NCBI GenBank assembly: GCA_964482605.1
Contig: CAYZYS010000115.1
Coordinates: forward strand, 1-6,625
DNA length: 6,625 nt
Direction: 5' to 3'
From: Bacteroides_F sp964482605
GTDB taxonomy: Bacteria; Bacillota; Clostridia; Lachnospirales; Lachnospiraceae
The translations under genes and the position numbers were made by a program. Under the pieces are notes generated by a model. It saw nothing but the letters and a program-made list of their open reading frames with translations. It did not search any database and was not told where the DNA came from. How positions within the stretch are numbered: position 1 is the stretch's first letter; each line of letters starts with the position of its first letter. Shown here in pieces: positions 5,846 through 6,625 of this stretch.

Positions 5846-5856
5846 AAGGATGTGAT
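5846..5856 (+). promoter_or_regulatory. Extended ribosome binding site of prfB
   Basis: AAGGATGTGAT matches the full anti-Shine-Dalgarno complement AAGGAGGTGAT at 10 of 11 positions. Its core ends 8 to 10 bases before the ATG at 5861, which fixes that start. No terminator and no clear promoter is seen in the 43-base secA-prfB gap, so prfB is probably read from the secA promoter. Confidence 0.7.
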
Positions 5857-5860
5857 ATTA

Positions 5861-6625
5861 ATGGTAGAATTAGATTCCTACAGATTCAAGCTATCAGGCT
5901 ACAAGACTCCATTAACAGAAATAAGGGATTCACTTTGACCTCGCTAACAAGGCGAAGAGGATAGAGGAGCTTGAGGCGAATATGGAGGCACCCGGCTTCT
6001 GGGATGACGTTGACCGTTCTCAGGAGGCAATGAAGGAGCTGAAAAGCCTCAAGGATGCATTTGAAAGGTTTAAGGAGCTTGAGCAGGGCATGGAGGATAC
6101 CTATACCCTGATTGAGATGGCTGAGGAGGAAAATGATGCCTCGCTGATTCCTGAGATTGAACAGGAATTGGCTGCATTTGAGGCAAAATACGAGGTACTC
6201 CGCATTGACACGCTGCTTTCAGGCGAATATGACAAATGTAATGCAATACTGACGCTGCATGCTGGTGCAGGCGGAACCGAGAGCTGCGACTGGTGCAACA
6301 TGCTTTTCAGGATGTACACGCGTTGGGCTGAGAAGAACGGCTACAAAACCGAGGTTGTTGACATGCTGGACGGGGACGAGGCGGGAATCAAGGCGGTCAC
6401 GGTTGAGATTTCAGGTGACAATGCCTATGGACATTTGAGGTCGGAGCACGGAATACACCGGCTTGTGCGCATTTCCCCATTCAATGCGGCTGGAAAGCGC
6501 CAGACCTCCTTTGTGTCCTGTGACGTGATGCCGGACATTGAAGAGGATGTCGACGTGGAGATTAATGATGATGACCTGAGGATTGACACCTACCGTTCAA
6601 GCGGTGCGGGCGGACAGCACATCAA
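5861..6625 (+). CDS. prfB: Peptide chain release factor 2, with programmed +1 frameshift; 3' end outside the window
   Basis: Release factor 2 ends translation at UGA and UAA. The gene starts at 5861 and reads 25 codons in the first frame to TGA at 5936-5938. Skipping T5936 puts the ribosome in the +1 frame, which continues from GAC at 5937 to the window end, giving 254 residues in all. After the shift come the helical N-terminal domain (LANKAKRIEELEANMEAPGF), LHAGAGGTES at 132-141, the stop-codon-reading tripeptide SPF at 205-207, which identifies RF2 rather than RF1, and the catalytic GGQ at 250-252. SPF, GGQ and the in-frame TGA (codon 26) fall at the same positions as in E. coli RF2. Residue 246 is Ser, not the Thr of E. 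coli K-12. About 110 C-terminal residues should lie beyond the window. It is not a pseudogene; a caller that ignores the shift would miss or split it. Confidence 0.97.
5922..5939 (+). promoter_or_regulatory. prfB: Programmed +1 ribosomal frameshift site of prfB
   Basis: The slippery codon CTT (5933-5935), the in-frame stop TGA (5936-5938) and a following C (5939) form the canonical CUU UGA C site. An internal Shine-Dalgarno-like stretch, TAAGGG (5922-5927), can pair with the 16S rRNA tail. When aligned to the anti-Shine-Dalgarno sequence, the position of the last G of AGGAGG falls 3 bases before CTT, the same register as in E. coli. When RF2 is scarce, slow termination at UGA favours the shift and makes more RF2, an autoregulatory loop known for this gene. 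Confidence 0.96.

Noticed and set aside
5818..5860. A separate promoter for prfB in the secA-prfB gap
   Set aside because: The gap is AT-rich but no -35/-10 pair with acceptable spacing was found; read-through from secA is simpler.
5861..5938. prfB as a frameshifted pseudogene or a 25-codon peptide gene
   Set aside because: CTT TGA C at codons 25-26 with an internal Shine-Dalgarno-like stretch is the known programmed site, and the +1 frame continues intact with SPF and GGQ at the standard positions.

Overview
The window reads like a chromosomal segment of an anaerobic, Gram-positive Clostridia-type bacterium, most likely a Lachnospiraceae-like member of the Firmicutes. The reasons are the gene order hpf-secA-prfB (the same order as in Bacillus subtilis), the long two-domain form of HPF, strong AAAGGAG-type ribosome binding sites, and a DUF3880/CgeB-type glycosyltransferase and a YmfI-type dehydrogenase of kinds common in that group. 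Genus and species cannot be assigned from the sequence alone. All five genes lie on the + strand. The coding parts are of moderate GC and G-rich on the coding strand; the long spacer before hpf is strikingly AT-rich.

Region 1 (1-1995): after a short leader that may hold the end of an upstream gene and a weak hairpin, a DUF3880/CgeB-like glycosyltransferase (89-1255) overlaps by 4 bases a short-chain dehydrogenase (1252-1995). The dehydrogenase carries the WGxxGASCEVxYSxxK signature that I associate with YmfI, the elongation factor P 5-aminopentanone reductase. The overlap implies a translationally coupled pair.

Region 2 (1996-2493): about 500 bases without a credible gene. It holds an 8+8 palindrome, several sequences matching DnaA boxes (two of them directly abutting), A-tracts repeated every 10 bases, an 11-base direct repeat, and a very good extended -10 promoter that should drive hpf. 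This is the most information-rich unexplained part of the window.

Region 3 (2494-6625): hpf (ribosome hibernation factor) is followed by a strong intrinsic terminator; secA (preprotein translocase ATPase) then has its own promoter; prfB (peptide chain release factor 2) follows secA after 43 bases with no terminator, so secA and prfB are probably co-transcribed. prfB carries the programmed +1 frameshift site (CTT TGA C at codons 25-26). It is in two frames for that reason, not because it is broken, and it runs off the end of the window just after the GGQ motif.

Functionally, region 3 groups ribosome storage, protein export and translation termination. Region 1 adds a sugar transferase and a reductase whose targets are not shown by the sequence; in B. 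subtilis the flagellar late genes sit just upstream of hpf, so a role in modifying a flagellar or surface protein is a reasonable but unproven idea. I see no CRISPR array, tRNA, rRNA, insertion sequence or phage gene. I do not see a clearly new multi-gene system; the best candidates for something undescribed are the DnaA-box-rich hpf leader and the glycosyltransferase-SDR pair.
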